A stretch of DNA of 64,000 bases from Galbibacter sp. BG1 (GCF_013391805.1 NZ_CP058364.1:3353501-3417500); one strand, 5' to 3'; numbered from the stretch's first letter, positions 28,172-38,152 are shown. Made by a program: numbers and translations. Notes: generated by a model from the letters alone, not told the origin.

Positions 28172-28523
28172 ACGAGACGTTATCAAAAAAAGGAAATATT
28201 GAATGATTTTCCAGAATTATTGGAAAACAGTATTACATCTTGTCTCCAAATTTGCCTCGGAAGGGACAATAGAATAAGCGTAGCCTAGTGAAATGGTTAT
28301 TCAATCAAAATGCTTATTTTAGAACGGTTAAAATTTGACCTGGAAAGTTTTAATAGATTTTTACAGACTAAGGAGATTGGACTGAAAAACGCCAAAGACT
28401 ATGAAATTTGGGAGTTTACTAATTAGAAATTGTTTAGCCATAACAAAATTCGACGCAAGTTTTCTAATCAGTGAGCCTCATTCAAATATTTGTTCCTTAG
28501 AAGATAATTGAATTTCTCAAATA
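28172..28523. other. Gene-poor 352-bp interval with a hairpin and a 38-codon open frame
   Basis: It holds an inverted repeat (TTTTCCA/TGGAAAA at 28207-28227) shortly after cysM, without a T-run, and a short open frame described separately. I see no RNA gene or clear promoter. The interval may be the remains of a lost gene. Confidence 0.5.
28310..28426 (+). pseudogene. Short 38-residue open frame, possible gene fragment
   Basis: ATG to TAG encodes a helical, charged peptide beginning MLILERLKFDLESF and ending YEIWEFTN. It has the look of a protein fragment rather than a small protein: no signal peptide, no ribosome-binding context. I considered a remnant of an IS200/REP-associated Tyr transposase, but the catalytic region is absent and I cannot confirm it. 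Confidence 0.25.
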
Positions 28524-29360
28524 ATGGACACAGTAATTATCATCACCATCATTCTTATTCTTATCAGTATGACGATAAGTATGTTTGGTTCTGTGGTTGG
28601 TTTTGGGGGTGGAATTTTTATGGTTCCCATTCTAATTACTGTTTTTAATTTTCCATTAACCGTTGCCGTAGGGTCGGTTATGCTCTCCTTGATTCCCTCT
28701 TCCGTTATTTCCACTTTTTTAAACAGAAGGGAAGGTTTTGTAGATTTTAAAATGGGAATCCTTCTTGAAATTCCAACCATTTTGGGAGTTGTGGTAGGTA
28801 GTTTACTGCTCTCCTATATCTCTGCTGAACGTTTGGAAGTATTGTTTGCCGTTTTAGTACTTTTTTTAGGTATATCTTTCTTTCTGAAAAAGAAAAAAAA
28901 GAAAAAACGTGATAGCGGATTTTTCTATAAATTAAATAAATACAAGCCAAGATATATAATCAAAAATGAAAAGAACCACGTAGCGTATCGTTTCAGTGTA
29001 TGGATGGTCTTGTTTTTTGGAATGCTGGCCGGAACTTTAGCCGGACTATTTGGTATAGGTGGTGGTTTTTTAAAAACTCCCATTATGCTGAAAGTATTTA
29101 AAATGCCTGTTAAAATAGCTACCGCCACCGCGCTTTTTATGATTATGATCACTAGCACTACAGGATCAATCACTCATTATATGCTTGGGCATATCGATCT
29201 TAGTAAAGCTTGGCCCATTATGCTTGGGTTTACCTTAGGCGCTATCGGCGGACAGCAACTAAACCTTAAAATGAAAAATGCAACCCTGGAAAAGTTGATA
29301 GGAATGGGACTGGTATTGGCTGCCCTGGTAATGATGTCTAATTTTATCATCAAAGGATAA
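28524..29360 (+). CDS. TauE/SafE family sulfite exporter-like membrane protein
   Basis: A 278-residue protein with about eight hydrophobic segments arranged as two halves. Each half starts with a glycine-rich motif: VVGFGGGIFMVPIL near residue 25 and LFGIGGGFLKTPIM near residue 178. This duplicated motif is the TauE/SafE (DUF81) signature. A basic lysine-rich cytoplasmic loop lies in the centre (KKKKKKKRDSG). Family members export organosulfur compounds such as sulfite or sulfoacetate. The nearby cysteine synthesis genes make a sulfur role plausible, but this is inference. Confidence 0.9.
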   Translation: MDTVIIITIILILISMTISMFGSVVGFGGGIFMVPILITVFNFPLTVAVGSVMLSLIPSSVISTFLNRREGFVDFKMGILLEIPTILGVVVGSLLLSYISAERLEVLFAVLVLFLGISFFLKKKKKKKRDSGFFYKLNKYKPRYIIKNEKNHVAYRFSVWMVLFFGMLAGTLAGLFGIGGGFLKTPIMLKVFKMPVKIATATALFMIMITSTTGSITHYMLGHIDLSKAWPIMLGFTLGAIGGQQLNLKMKNATLEKLIGMGLVLAALVMMSNFIIKG

Positions 29361-29474
29361 TTTATAGGCTATGTAATGTATTGATATACAGTTTTTATAA
29401 TGTTACATGATTTATTTAGCTTACTACATCTTCCTAAATGAAGCAAATGTAATTGGAAGCTGCCAACTAATCAA

Positions 29475-30566
29475 TCACAACCATTTCTTGCGCTTAAAAA
29501 ATATAAGCATCCCCACAAGAATAATAAACATGATCGCCAAAACAATGTAGTAACCATATTCGCTATGCAGTTCTGGCATGTGCTGAAAATTCATTCCGTA
29601 GATACCGGCAATAAATGTGAGTGGGATAAAGATACTTGCCATAATGGTTAATACCTTCATGACTTCGTTCATTTTATTACTCATATTACTCATATACATT
29701 TCCATTAAGCTCATACTCATCTCACGGAGCATTTCTAATGTTTCATGAATTTGTATGCTATGGTCGTGAACATCACTTAAAAACAATTTGGTTTCCGGAT
29801 GAAACAAGCGATGCTCTGTTTTTACCAAACGATTGGTAATTTCCCTAACCGGAAAAATGCTCTTTCGGATGGCCATTACCTCTTTTCGAAGGGATTGAAT
29901 TTTATTTGCAATTTCTGGTTCAGGATTGTTGTATACCCTTTCTTCCAATAACTCTATTTGATTCGCTAAGTCTTCTAAAATCACAAAATATTGATCCACA
30001 ATGGCATCAATAAGTGCAAAAAAGAGATAATCTGCACCCCTGGTGCGTATTCTACCAAATTTATTGGCCAAACGTTCCCTAACACCAGAAAAAACGTCCT
30101 CCTCCACTTCTTGAAATAAAAGCACGGCATGTTCGGTAAGGATTAAAGCCACGTGCTCTGTAACCAGCTTATAGGAATCGTCTAAGTACAACATCTTTAA
30201 AACACAAAACACGTAATCGTCGTACTCATCGATCTTTGGACGCTGATTGGTATTTACTAAATCTTCCAGTACAAGGGGATTGATATTGTAGTATTTCCCA
30301 AGCTTTTCTATCTCTTCCTCCTTGCTCAATCCCTGTACATTTATCCAAGAAACAGTATCGGTATCCCTGAATTTAAAAGCCTCTTCAATTTTATCAAGCA
30401 CCTCACTCTCGTAAAAATCGTCGGCATAATCGGTTACCGAAACTTTATTTACCCCATCTTGACGAAGCCCCATGTAAGTGACTGTACCGGGAGCTTTCCC
30501 GATCTTTTTAAGTGACTTGAACGGTTTAGGGATTACTTTTTTGAGATTTAGTTTACTTTTTTTCAT
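29475..30566 (-). CDS. corA: CorA family magnesium/cobalt transporter
   Basis: A 363-residue protein with a long cytoplasmic N-terminal domain and two C-terminal transmembrane helices. The signature IYGMNFQHMPEL joins the helices, with GMN forming the selectivity filter at the periplasmic mouth. The long stalk helix contains the repeated MSLMEMYMSNMSNKMNEVMKVL segment leading to TM1. It forms pentameric Mg2+ channels in the inner membrane. It begins 36 bp after hisIE on the same strand and may be read through from the histidine operon; no terminator separates them. Confidence 0.95.
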   Translation of the reverse strand: MKKSKLNLKKVIPKPFKSLKKIGKAPGTVTYMGLRQDGVNKVSVTDYADDFYESEVLDKIEEAFKFRDTDTVSWINVQGLSKEEEIEKLGKYYNINPLVLEDLVNTNQRPKIDEYDDYVFCVLKMLYLDDSYKLVTEHVALILTEHAVLLFQEVEEDVFSGVRERLANKFGRIRTRGADYLFFALIDAIVDQYFVILEDLANQIELLEERVYNNPEPEIANKIQSLRKEVMAIRKSIFPVREITNRLVKTEHRLFHPETKLFLSDVHDHSIQIHETLEMLREMSMSLMEMYMSNMSNKMNEVMKVLTIMASIFIPLTFIAGIYGMNFQHMPELHSEYGYYIVLAIMFIILVGMLIFFKRKKWL

Positions 30567-30602
30567 GAAATAATTTAAAGTAGGGTAATAAAAATACTAA
30601 AC

Positions 30603-31199
30603 TTAATGTCTTTCTTCAAGAACCTTCACAATATCTTTTAAGGTATATCCTTTAGCCTGTAATAAAATTAAATAATGAAAAAGCAAATCTGCACTTTCAT
30701 TTAAAAAGAGCTCCTCATTATCGTCTTTAGCTTCAATTACGGTTTCTACTGCTTCCTCCCCTACTTTTTGTGCTATTTTATTGATTCCGCTTCTAAAGAG
30801 CGAGGCCACATAACTCTTTTCGTCTTCCTTGTTTTCTTTTCTACTTTTAATTATCGATTCCAATTGACTGAGAAAACCGAATTTAGATTCGTTTTTTTCT
30901 GCCCAGCAGGTATCGGTGCCTTTATGGCAGGTAGGTCCCAACGGATTTACATACACCAACAGTGTATCGTTATCGCAATCTACTTTTATATCAACCAATT
31001 CAAGGAAATTTCCACTTTCCTCGCCTTTCGTCCACAGGCGTTGCTTTGTTCTACTGTAAAAGGTAACATTTTTAGTATCCAACGTTTTTCTATAGGCCTC
31101 TTCGTTCATATACCCCAACATTAAAACACTTTTCGTTTTAGCATCTTGAATTATTGCAGGTGCGAGTCCGTCATTATTTTTTTTAAAGTCTATATCCAT
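30603..31199 (-). CDS. hisIE: Bifunctional phosphoribosyl-AMP cyclohydrolase / phosphoribosyl-ATP pyrophosphatase
   Basis: Steps 2 and 3 of histidine synthesis in one 198-residue chain. The HisI cyclohydrolase domain (about 1-110) shows MLGYMNEEA, WTKGEESGN, the metal ligands in VDCDNDTLL, and the zinc cysteines of TCHKGTDTCW. The HisE pyrophosphatase domain (about 112-198) shows SYVASLFRSGINKIAQKVGEEAVE and NESADLLFHYLILL. Such fusion is usual in Bacteroidota. It is the last gene of the his operon, 66 bp after hisF. Confidence 0.97.
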   Translation of the reverse strand: MDIDFKKNNDGLAPAIIQDAKTKSVLMLGYMNEEAYRKTLDTKNVTFYSRTKQRLWTKGEESGNFLELVDIKVDCDNDTLLVYVNPLGPTCHKGTDTCWAEKNESKFGFLSQLESIIKSRKENKEDEKSYVASLFRSGINKIAQKVGEEAVETVIEAKDDNEELFLNESADLLFHYLILLQAKGYTLKDIVKVLEERH

Positions 31200-31265
31200 T
31201 TTTCAATTAATTCTACTTTTAGCGATTCCAACAAGCTCTCTTTTTTCTTGATGGTAGTGCCGATA

Positions 31266-32021
31266 TTATAACCTTACCGGAATTCCATTTTCTTTTAATA
31301 CACTTTTCAAATCGTTTATTTCAATTTCCTTGAAATGAAATACACTTGCAGCCAGCGCTGCATCTGCTTTACCTGCCAAGAAGGTTTCTGTGAAATGCTC
31401 TACTTTTCCTGCACCCCCGGAGGCTATTATTGGGATGTTTAACTCTGAAGAGAGTTTTGAGAGCGCATTGTTTGCAAAACCGTCTTTGGTTCCATCGTTA
31501 TCCATGGAGGTAAATAGGATTTCCCCAGCCCCGCGCTGCTCCACTTCTTTGGCCCATTTGAATAAATCGAGATCCGTGGGAACTTTTCCGCCTACCAAAT
31601 GCACTTTCCACTGCCCGTTAATTTGCTTGGCGTCTATAGCGACTACCACACATTGACTTCCAAATTTAGCTGATAAATCGTTAATGAGTTGCGGGTTTTT
31701 AACTGCTGATGAATTAATGGAAACCTTATCGGCACCTGATTTCAATAAAACATCGACGTCTTCAACAGAAGATATCCCACCACCAACGGTAAAAGGAATG
31801 TTGACTTTTTCAGCAACCCTCAATACCAAATCTACGAGCGTTTTTCTTCGTTCTTCCGTGGCCGAAATATCAAGAAACACCAATTCGTCGGCGCCATTTT
31901 CAGCATATAATTTTGCCAATTCAACAGGATCGCCAGCATCCCTTAAATCTACAAAATTCACTCCCTTTACGGTGCGTCCATTTTTAATATCCAAACAAGG
32001 AATAATTCTTTTAGTGAGCAT
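31266..32021 (-). CDS. hisF: Imidazole glycerol phosphate synthase, cyclase subunit HisF
   Basis: The 251-residue TIM barrel takes ammonia from HisH and converts PRFAR to imidazole glycerol phosphate and AICAR. The two phosphate-binding halves are visible: [13 protein letters not shown] with catalytic D11, FTVGGGISS, then AIDAK with the second catalytic aspartate, and [12 protein letters not shown]. The C-terminal region [10 protein letters not shown] is typical. It starts directly after the small PhnA-like gene with no intergenic base. Confidence 0.97.
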   Translation of the reverse strand: MLTKRIIPCLDIKNGRTVKGVNFVDLRDAGDPVELAKLYAENGADELVFLDISATEERRKTLVDLVLRVAEKVNIPFTVGGGISSVEDVDVLLKSGADKVSINSSAVKNPQLINDLSAKFGSQCVVVAIDAKQINGQWKVHLVGGKVPTDLDLFKWAKEVEQRGAGEILFTSMDNDGTKDGFANNALSKLSSELNIPIIASGGAGKVEHFTETFLAGKADAALAASVFHFKEIEINDLKSVLKENGIPVRL

Positions 32022-32231
32022 CTAGCTTTTCTTTAAAAATTCTGTTTTCAAAACAATTGTACTTTTTCCGACCCTACATTCTACTTCATCTGGAGAATTG
32101 GTCAAACGAATGTTCTTAATAACATTACCCCTTTTCAATGTTTTAGACATTCCCTTTACTTTTAAATCTTTGGTTAAATGAACGGAATCCCCATCATTTA
32201 AAATATTCCCGTTACTATCTTTTACTTCCAT
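32022..32231 (-). CDS. PhnA/YjdM-like zinc-ribbon-less domain protein within the his operon
   Basis: A 69-residue protein consisting of the C-terminal KOW/SH3-like beta-barrel domain of the PhnA (YjdM) family: VKDSNGNILNDGDSVHLTKDLKVKG followed by KRGNVIKNIRL. The N-terminal zinc ribbon of full-length YjdM is absent. Despite its historic name, the family has no proven role in phosphonate use. It lies between hisA (42 bp) and hisF (0 bp) in the same orientation, so it is transcribed with the histidine genes. The reason for this position is unknown. Confidence 0.82.
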   Translation of the reverse strand: MEVKDSNGNILNDGDSVHLTKDLKVKGMSKTLKRGNVIKNIRLTNSPDEVECRVGKSTIVLKTEFLKKS

Positions 32232-32273
32232 AGATGTATTTTTATTTCCAGTTATTTTCCTGAAATTAAAAAA

Positions 32274-32999
32274 TTAGTTGTTCAGGATAAAGTTTTCCAA
32301 CTGTTGCAAACTAATGCGTCCTTCATAAATTGCTTTTCCTATAATTGTACCTTCACAACCAATTTCTGCTAATCTTGGAAGCTCTTCAAATGTTGAAATC
32401 CCCCCAGAAGCAATCAATTTTATGGTTTCTGAATTGGATATAATTCTTTTATACAGCTCGAAAGAAGGCCCTTGAAGCATTCCATCTTTACTAATATCGG
32501 TACAAATTACGTATTCGATCCCTTTTTGAAGGTATTTCGTAATAAATGGTAACAATTCTTGGTCTGATTCTTCCTGCCATCCTGATACAGCTACCTTTTC
32601 TTTATCGGCGTCTGCACCCAAAATTATCTTTTCGCTGCCATAGGTAGCAATCCAACTTTCGAAAACTGTAGGATTTTTTACCGCTATACTCCCCCCCGTT
32701 ATTTGATGTGCACCACTTTCGAAAGCAATTTTTAAATCTTCATCGCTCTTTAAACCTCCTCCAAAATCGATTTTAAGGGCTGTTTTAGAAGCTATCGCCT
32801 CCAATACCTTATAGTTTACTATATGTTTGCTCTTCGCACCATCTAAGTCCACTAAATGCAAATATTCGATTCCGTGTGCTTCAAATTTCTTGGCTACTTC
32901 TAGCGGATGTTCATTATATATTTTTTTGGTGCTGTAGTCGCCTTTGGAAAGACGCACACATTTACCTTCTATTATATCTATCGCTGGGATGATTCTCAT
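32274..32999 (-). CDS. hisA: ProFAR isomerase HisA
   Basis: The 241-residue TIM barrel isomerises ProFAR to PRFAR. Catalytic D8 lies in [14 protein letters not shown], and [10 protein letters not shown] and [13 protein letters not shown] form the first phosphate site. The second acid is in [17 protein letters not shown], and IASGGIST forms the second phosphate site. Length and order are standard. It overlaps nothing and lies 9 bp after hisH. A run of seven guanines in the sense strand (ITGGS codons) is a spot where sequencing errors or slippage could occur, but the frame is intact. Confidence 0.97.
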   Translation of the reverse strand: MRIIPAIDIIEGKCVRLSKGDYSTKKIYNEHPLEVAKKFEAHGIEYLHLVDLDGAKSKHIVNYKVLEAIASKTALKIDFGGGLKSDEDLKIAFESGAHQITGGSIAVKNPTVFESWIATYGSEKIILGADADKEKVAVSGWQEESDQELLPFITKYLQKGIEYVICTDISKDGMLQGPSFELYKRIISNSETIKLIASGGISTFEELPRLAEIGCEGTIIGKAIYEGRISLQQLENFILNN

Positions 33000-33008
33000 T
33001 TTATTCCG

Positions 33009-33611
33009 TTAAAATTTAGAAGTTCGTACTTTTAACTTTAAAAAATTCTCCAAAACGCGTTGACCGGCTAAACTGCTTTTTTCGGGATGAAATTGAGTCC
33101 CATAGAAATTATCCTTTTGCAGTGCCGACGAGTAGTCCAATTCATAATTGGAAATGGCTATAGAGTCTGCGCAAACTGGGGCGTAATAACTATGAACTAA
33201 ATACATAAATTCATTTTCTGAAATTCCATCAAAAAGCTCAGTTTTTAAGTTCGAAATCGTATTCCAGCCAATCTGTGGAACTTTTACTTGATTGCTAAAA
33301 CGTTTTACATCGACATCGAAAATTTGGAGTCCGTTTGTATTTCCTTCTTCCGACCCGTTGCACATTAATTGCATCCCCAAGCAAATCCCCAATACTGGTT
33401 GTTTTAGTTTCGGAATTAAAAGATCTAAACCGGTAGCTTTTAATTTTCGCATGGCACTGCTGGCTTCTCCAACTCCTGGAAAAATTACCTTATCCGCTTT
33501 TAGGATGGTTTCGGCATCATCAGATAGCAATGGATCAATTCCAATTCTTTGAAAAGCAAACTTAATACTTTGGATATTTCCAGCTCCGTAATCTATAATT
33601 GTTATGTTCAC
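33009..33611 (-). CDS. hisH: Imidazole glycerol phosphate synthase, glutaminase subunit HisH
   Basis: The 200-residue class I glutamine amidotransferase supplies ammonia to HisF. The nucleophile cysteine is in LGICLGMQLM (about residue 77), and the catalytic His and Glu are in GTQFHPEKSS. The N-terminus IIDYGAGNIQSI is characteristic. Translation probably starts at GTG, since MNITIIDYG is the usual N-terminus. It follows hisB by 113 bp, the largest gap inside the operon apart from the leader, with no clear promoter in it. Confidence 0.97.
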   Translation of the reverse strand: MNITIIDYGAGNIQSIKFAFQRIGIDPLLSDDAETILKADKVIFPGVGEASSAMRKLKATGLDLLIPKLKQPVLGICLGMQLMCNGSEEGNTNGLQIFDVDVKRFSNQVKVPQIGWNTISNLKTELFDGISENEFMYLVHSYYAPVCADSIAISNYELDYSSALQKDNFYGTQFHPEKSSLAGQRVLENFLKLKVRTSKF

Positions 33612-33724
33612 GTTATTCTGTTCTAGTTGTATTTTTCGAAGGATAAATTATTAAAATTTAGCTATGAGATTATTTCCTATATTAAATCTTAAATTCTTAA
33701 AATTCAGTATTTTAAATATATCAC

Positions 33725-34861
33725 TTAAAGCATTCCTTTAGTTGATGGTAAGATCATTTTTCCTGAATCCCTTTTAACGGCTACTTTAATGGATTTTGCA
33801 AAAGCTTTAAAAATAGCCTCTATTTTATGATGTTCATTTACACCTTCTGCTTTTACATTTAAATTGGCTTTTGCACCGTCGGTAAAAGATTTAAAAAAGT
33901 GATAAAACATTTCCGTTGGCATCTGCCCTATCATCTCCCTCTTGAAACCTGCTTCCCAAACCAACCAATTTCTTCCTCCAAAATCGATGGCCACTTGAGC
34001 CAAACAATCATCCATTGGTAAGCAAAATCCGTAGCGCTCAATCCCCAATTTATTTCCCAATGCTTTACTGAAAACTTCTCCTAGGGCAATGGCTGTATCT
34101 TCAATCGTATGATGCTCGTCCACCTCTAAATCGCCATTAACTTTCACGGTTAAATCCATTTGTCCGTGACGTGAGATTTGATCTAACATATGGTCGAAAA
34201 AAGGCAAGCCAGTGTCAATATCACTTTTTCCGGTTCCATCCAGGTTCAAACGGATAAAAATATCGGTTTCGTTGGTTTTTCTACTAATTTCAGCAATTCG
34301 ATTATCCAATTTTAAAAATTCATATATGGCCTTCCAGCTATCTGTTTCCAAAGCGATAAACGAATCTAACTCATCTCTTTTAACCGAAATCTCTTCTGCA
34401 CCTAAATAACTTTCATCATTAATAAAAATGCCTTTAGCCCCTAGGTTTTTAGCCAACTCCACATCTGTAAGCCGATCGCCAATTACAAAAGACTTTTCCA
34501 AGTCGTATTCTTCCGAAAAAAACTTTGTTAAAAGTCCCGTGTTCGGTTTTCGTGTTGGGGCATTATCCCTTGCAAAGGTTCGATCGATAAAAACATCTTT
34601 AAAAACAACTCCTTCGTTCTCGAAAGCTCGCATTATAAAATTATGTACCGGCCAAAAGGTGTCCTCTGGATAAACTTCGGTCCCTAAGCCATCTTGATTG
34701 GTCACCATTACTAATTCATAATCCAATTCCTCGGCAATTTTACGCATATACGTAAACGCCTGCGGATAAAAATCAAGTTTATCGTAAGCATCTATTTGTT
34801 CATCTGCCGGTTCTTTAATTAAAGTTCCATCACGGTCTATAAAAAGTACTTTTTTGGCCAT
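33725..34861 (-). CDS. hisB: Bifunctional histidinol-phosphatase / imidazoleglycerol-phosphate dehydratase HisB
   Basis: The 378-residue fusion has an N-terminal HAD phosphatase (DRDGT at 9-13, TNQDGLG, and [13 protein letters not shown]) that removes phosphate from histidinol phosphate. A C-terminal dehydratase domain (about 190-378) follows, with the manganese-binding [25 protein letters not shown] and [15 protein letters not shown] histidine motifs. It catalyses two non-consecutive steps. The start codon shares one base with the hisC stop, indicating coupled translation. Confidence 0.97.
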   Translation of the reverse strand: MAKKVLFIDRDGTLIKEPADEQIDAYDKLDFYPQAFTYMRKIAEELDYELVMVTNQDGLGTEVYPEDTFWPVHNFIMRAFENEGVVFKDVFIDRTFARDNAPTRKPNTGLLTKFFSEEYDLEKSFVIGDRLTDVELAKNLGAKGIFINDESYLGAEEISVKRDELDSFIALETDSWKAIYEFLKLDNRIAEISRKTNETDIFIRLNLDGTGKSDIDTGLPFFDHMLDQISRHGQMDLTVKVNGDLEVDEHHTIEDTAIALGEVFSKALGNKLGIERYGFCLPMDDCLAQVAIDFGGRNWLVWEAGFKREMIGQMPTEMFYHFFKSFTDGAKANLNVKAEGVNEHHKIEAIFKAFAKSIKVAVKRDSGKMILPSTKGML

Positions 34862-35907
34862 TATATTTCTTTTAAAGATTGTATTAAATTTTTGTTTTCA
34901 ACAGGAGTTCCAATGGTGAAGCGAAGCGTATTTTCACATAACGGTTGTGTGGAACGGTTACGCACTACAATCCCTTTATCCAACAATTGATCATAACGTG
35001 CATTGGCATCATCAACTTTAACGAGCACGAAATTGGCGTCCGTTGGATATATTTTGTTTATAAAATTTACTTCAAGTAAAACTTTAATTAGCCTTTCTCT
35101 CTCCATTAAAATTGAGGTTATTTCATTTTTAACAGACTTTATATCTCCCACTCTTTCTACTGCTTTTTGTTGCGTCAATTCATTGACGTTGTAAGGAGGT
35201 TTAATTTTATTCAAGATGGAAATTATTTCTTCGGAAGCGTAACAAATCCCTAATCTAATCCCTGCCATTCCATATGCCTTAGAAAGTGTTTGGGTAACTA
35301 CCAAATTCGGGAATTCCTGAAGTTTTCCAATCCAACTATCTTTATTCGAAAAATCGATATAAGCCTCATCGACTACCACAATACCATTGAAACCTTTTAA
35401 AAGAGCCTCTATTTTTTTCGGATTAAATGCATTCCCAGTCGGATTGTTGGGTGAACAAATAAAAAGCAGTTTCGAGTTTTCATCCACGGTCTCCAATATT
35501 TGCTCAACATCGGGTTCAAATTCTGCTGTCAACAGGACTTCCCGATTTTCTATATCGTTGGTTTCTGCCAAAACTTTATACATTCCGTAGGAAGGTGGCA
35601 GGGTTATTATATTATCCTTTTTTGGTTCGCAAAATGCCCTAAAAAGAAGATCCAATACTTCGTCACTGCCGTTTCCCAATAGAATCTGGGAAGCTTCCAC
35701 TCCTTTTAAATTACCCAAAAGGTCTTTCAAGGAACGTTGTTGCGGATCAGGATATCGATTGACTCCATTGTTAAACGGATTCTCATTGGCGTCTAAAAAC
35801 ACCATATCCTTTTTGAAATCCTTAAATTCATCCCTAGCGGAGGAATAAGGTTTGAGTTTCTTTACGTTCTCACGAACCAATGTATCTATGTTGAATTCTG
35901 TAACCAT
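34861..35907 (-). CDS. hisC: Histidinol-phosphate aminotransferase
   Basis: The 348-residue PLP-dependent class I/II aminotransferase converts imidazole acetol phosphate to histidinol phosphate. The motifs [29 protein letters not shown] and [10 protein letters not shown] are visible. The PLP lysine lies in [16 protein letters not shown], and the phosphate-binding [19 protein letters not shown] is near the end. It lies 2 bp after hisD and overlaps hisB by one base. Confidence 0.97.
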   Translation of the reverse strand: MVTEFNIDTLVRENVKKLKPYSSARDEFKDFKKDMVFLDANENPFNNGVNRYPDPQQRSLKDLLGNLKGVEASQILLGNGSDEVLDLLFRAFCEPKKDNIITLPPSYGMYKVLAETNDIENREVLLTAEFEPDVEQILETVDENSKLLFICSPNNPTGNAFNPKKIEALLKGFNGIVVVDEAYIDFSNKDSWIGKLQEFPNLVVTQTLSKAYGMAGIRLGICYASEEIISILNKIKPPYNVNELTQQKAVERVGDIKSVKNEITSILMERERLIKVLLEVNFINKIYPTDANFVLVKVDDANARYDQLLDKGIVVRNRSTQPLCENTLRFTIGTPVENKNLIQSLKEI

Positions 35908-35909
35908 TA

Positions 35910-37193
35910 TTACTTCAAATCTTTTAACCGAAGTGAAACTGCATTTTTGTGAGCTGCCAAGCCTTCAGCTTCGGCCATAAGCTCTATGGAAGGGCCAATC
36001 TTTTGAATACCTTCCTTGCTGATTTTCTGAAAAGTCATGCTCTTCATAAAACTATCCAAATTTACTCCACTGTACTGCTTTGCATAACCATTGGTAGGCA
36101 GTGTATGGTTAGTTCCAGAAGCATAATCGCCGGCACTCTCTGGAGTATAATCCCCAATAAAAACAGAACCGGCATTGGTGATTCCATTAACATAAAAATC
36201 TTCATCGGCGGTTACAACAATAAAATGTTCCGGACCGTATTCGTTTATCAAGGCCAAAGCCTCTTGTCGGTTTTCAAAATAAACAAAGCGGGAGTTCTCA
36301 ATAGCCTTTTGAGCAATTTCCATACGTGGTAATAGCTGTATTTGTGACTCGATTTCCTCGGTAACTTCCTCCAAAAAGTCTTTTGCTGTGGAAACCAATA
36401 CTACCTGACTATCCACGCCATGCTCTGCTTGCGAAAGCAAATCGGAGGCCACATACGCCGCCTTTGCCGTTTCATCGGCTACAACCAGCAATTCGGAAGG
36501 CCCCGCTGGCATATCGATCGCAACGTTATGGCGGGTTGCCAACTGTTTGGCCACTGTTACGAACTGATTTCCCGGTCCGAATATTTTATAAACTTTAGAA
36601 ATAGATTCTGTTCCAAATGTCATGGCTGCTATGGCTTGAATCCCTCCTACTTTATAGATCTTATCCACTCCACACAAAGCAGCGGTGTACAATATGGCAG
36701 GGTTCACCTTGCCTTCTTTATCGGGTGGTGTACAAAGTACTACCTCTTTACAGCCCGCAATTTCAGCAGGAACAGCTAGCATTAATATCGTAGAAAATAG
36801 CGGTGCCGTACCACCAGGAATATAAAGTCCGATTTTTTCTATGGGACGTTTTTCTTGCCAGCAAGATACCCCGCTGGTAGTTTCCACACGTATACGATCT
36901 GTTTTTTGTGCTTTATGAAAGGTGGTAATATTCGATTTCGCTAAAGCTATTGCCGCTTTTAATTCCTCGGAAACACTTTCCTTAGCCAATTTTATTTCTT
37001 CTGAAGATACAAGGTTACTTTCCAAGGAAACACCATCAAATAAACTGGTATACTTTTGTACAGCATCATCCCCTTTTTGTTTCACTTCATTAAAAACCTC
37101 ACTTACAGTAGCTTCAATATCTTCGATAGTTTTGGTAGGCCGTCTTAAAATTTCAGCCCATTCCTCTTGCTTTGGATTATATATCTTTTTCAT
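35910..37193 (-). CDS. hisD: Histidinol dehydrogenase
   Basis: The enzyme oxidises histidinol to histidine with two NAD+. The zinc and catalytic residues are in VASDLLSQAEHGVDSQ and NEYGPEHFIV (catalytic Glu-His pair). YIPGGTAPL, AGPSELLVVAD and SAGDYASGTNHTLPT are diagnostic. I place the start at 37193 (MKKIYNPK), giving 427 residues. The frame is open back to 37229, but that start would run into hisG and add 12 residues unlike any HisD. Confidence 0.97.
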   Translation of the reverse strand: MKKIYNPKQEEWAEILRRPTKTIEDIEATVSEVFNEVKQKGDDAVQKYTSLFDGVSLESNLVSSEEIKLAKESVSEELKAAIALAKSNITTFHKAQKTDRIRVETTSGVSCWQEKRPIEKIGLYIPGGTAPLFSTILMLAVPAEIAGCKEVVLCTPPDKEGKVNPAILYTAALCGVDKIYKVGGIQAIAAMTFGTESISKVYKIFGPGNQFVTVAKQLATRHNVAIDMPAGPSELLVVADETAKAAYVASDLLSQAEHGVDSQVVLVSTAKDFLEEVTEEIESQIQLLPRMEIAQKAIENSRFVYFENRQEALALINEYGPEHFIVVTADEDFYVNGITNAGSVFIGDYTPESAGDYASGTNHTLPTNGYAKQYSGVNLDSFMKSMTFQKISKEGIQKIGPSIELMAEAEGLAAHKNAVSLRLKDLK

Positions 37194-37201
37194 AATGCTC
37201 C

Positions 37202-38065
37202 TTAAATAACCATTTTTTCGATAGGACAAACCAATATCCCTTCCGCACCGATGGATTTCAATTCGTCAATAATTTCCCAGAAACGATCTTTATTGATAAC
37301 CGTATGAATAGAACTCCACCCTTCTTCTGCCAAAGGCAAAACAGTAGGACTTCTCATTCCAGGTAACAGCTCTATAATTCTATCGATTTTATCGTTAGGG
37401 GCATTCAGCAACACATATTTCGAATCCCGCGCCTTTAATACCGATTGTATTCTAAACTTGAGTTTTTCTACAATAGGTCTTATATCTTCATCTATAGTTG
37501 GCGAAGCCACTAAAACGGCTTCACTTCTTAAAATAGTAATCGTTTCTTTTAGGTTATTCTTAAATAAGGTGCTCCCGCTGGAGACAATGTCCACTACAGC
37601 ATCTGCGAGCCCAATATTGGGAGCTATTTCAACAGAACCGCTAATAATATGTAATTCTGCATTAATTTTTTCCCTTTGCAAAAATTCGTTTACTGTATTG
37701 GGATAAGAAGTGGCGATACGCTTGCCTTCTAAATCTTTTATGGAGTTAAAATTACTTACCTTTGGTACTGCCAAGGATACACGGCACTTGGAAAATCCTA
37801 ATTTTTCCAATATCTGTAAATCCTTTCCTTTTTCAACAAGCAGGTTTTCCCCTACTATTGCCAGATCTACTACTCCATCCCTTAAATATTGAGGTATATC
37901 GCCATTTCTTAAATACATTACTTCCAAGGGGAAGTTCCTTGCAGAGGCCTTTAATTGCTCCCTTCCATTATCAATGGAGATACCGCAATCTTTTAAGATT
38001 TTTAGGGAATCTTCGTTAAGCCGTCCTGACTTCTGAATTGCAATTTTTATTTTTCTTTCTTCCAT
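37202..38065 (-). CDS. hisG: ATP phosphoribosyltransferase, long form
   Basis: The first and committed enzyme of histidine synthesis, joining ATP and PRPP. The 287-residue length and a C-terminal regulatory ACT-like domain (about 210-287, ending EGILVCPIEKMVI) identify the HisG-L form, which needs no HisZ partner and is feedback-inhibited by histidine. Motifs are IAIQKSGRLNED at the start, DLAIVGENLL, RIATSYPNTV and the PRPP loop VDIVSSGSTLF. It is the first structural gene after the leader/attenuator, so it is controlled both by attenuation and by feedback. Confidence 0.97.
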   Translation of the reverse strand: MEERKIKIAIQKSGRLNEDSLKILKDCGISIDNGREQLKASARNFPLEVMYLRNGDIPQYLRDGVVDLAIVGENLLVEKGKDLQILEKLGFSKCRVSLAVPKVSNFNSIKDLEGKRIATSYPNTVNEFLQREKINAELHIISGSVEIAPNIGLADAVVDIVSSGSTLFKNNLKETITILRSEAVLVASPTIDEDIRPIVEKLKFRIQSVLKARDSKYVLLNAPNDKIDRIIELLPGMRSPTVLPLAEEGWSSIHTVINKDRFWEIIDELKSIGAEGILVCPIEKMVI

Positions 38066-38117
38066 AGTCCTTAAATAAACTTCTTAGAATTTTGGTTTGA
38101 TTTTAAAAAAATTCAAT

Positions 38118-38147
38118 AAAAAAACCCGCTTGAATACTCAAACGGGT
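38118..38147 (-). terminator. his operon attenuator (intrinsic terminator)
   Basis: On the minus strand, ACCCGTTTGA and TCAAGCGGGT form a 10-bp stem (one G-U pair) with a four-base loop, followed by seven T residues. It lies 53 bp before hisG and after the His-rich leader peptide, so it is the attenuator and not the end of an upstream gene. Confidence 0.88.
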
Positions 38148-38152
38148 TTCTA

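Noticed and set aside
32690-32698. Run of seven G (sense) in hisA as a possible frameshift site
   Set aside because: The reading frame is intact across it and the protein matches HisA throughout, so there is no evidence of a programmed shift.
35949-36332. 127-residue plus-strand frame within hisD
   Set aside because: It is a shadow of hisD, which has complete catalytic motifs on the other strand.
37194-37229. Longer hisD start overlapping hisG
   Set aside because: It would overlap hisG by 28 bp and add residues not found in HisD; MKKIYNPK at 37193 fits the family length.
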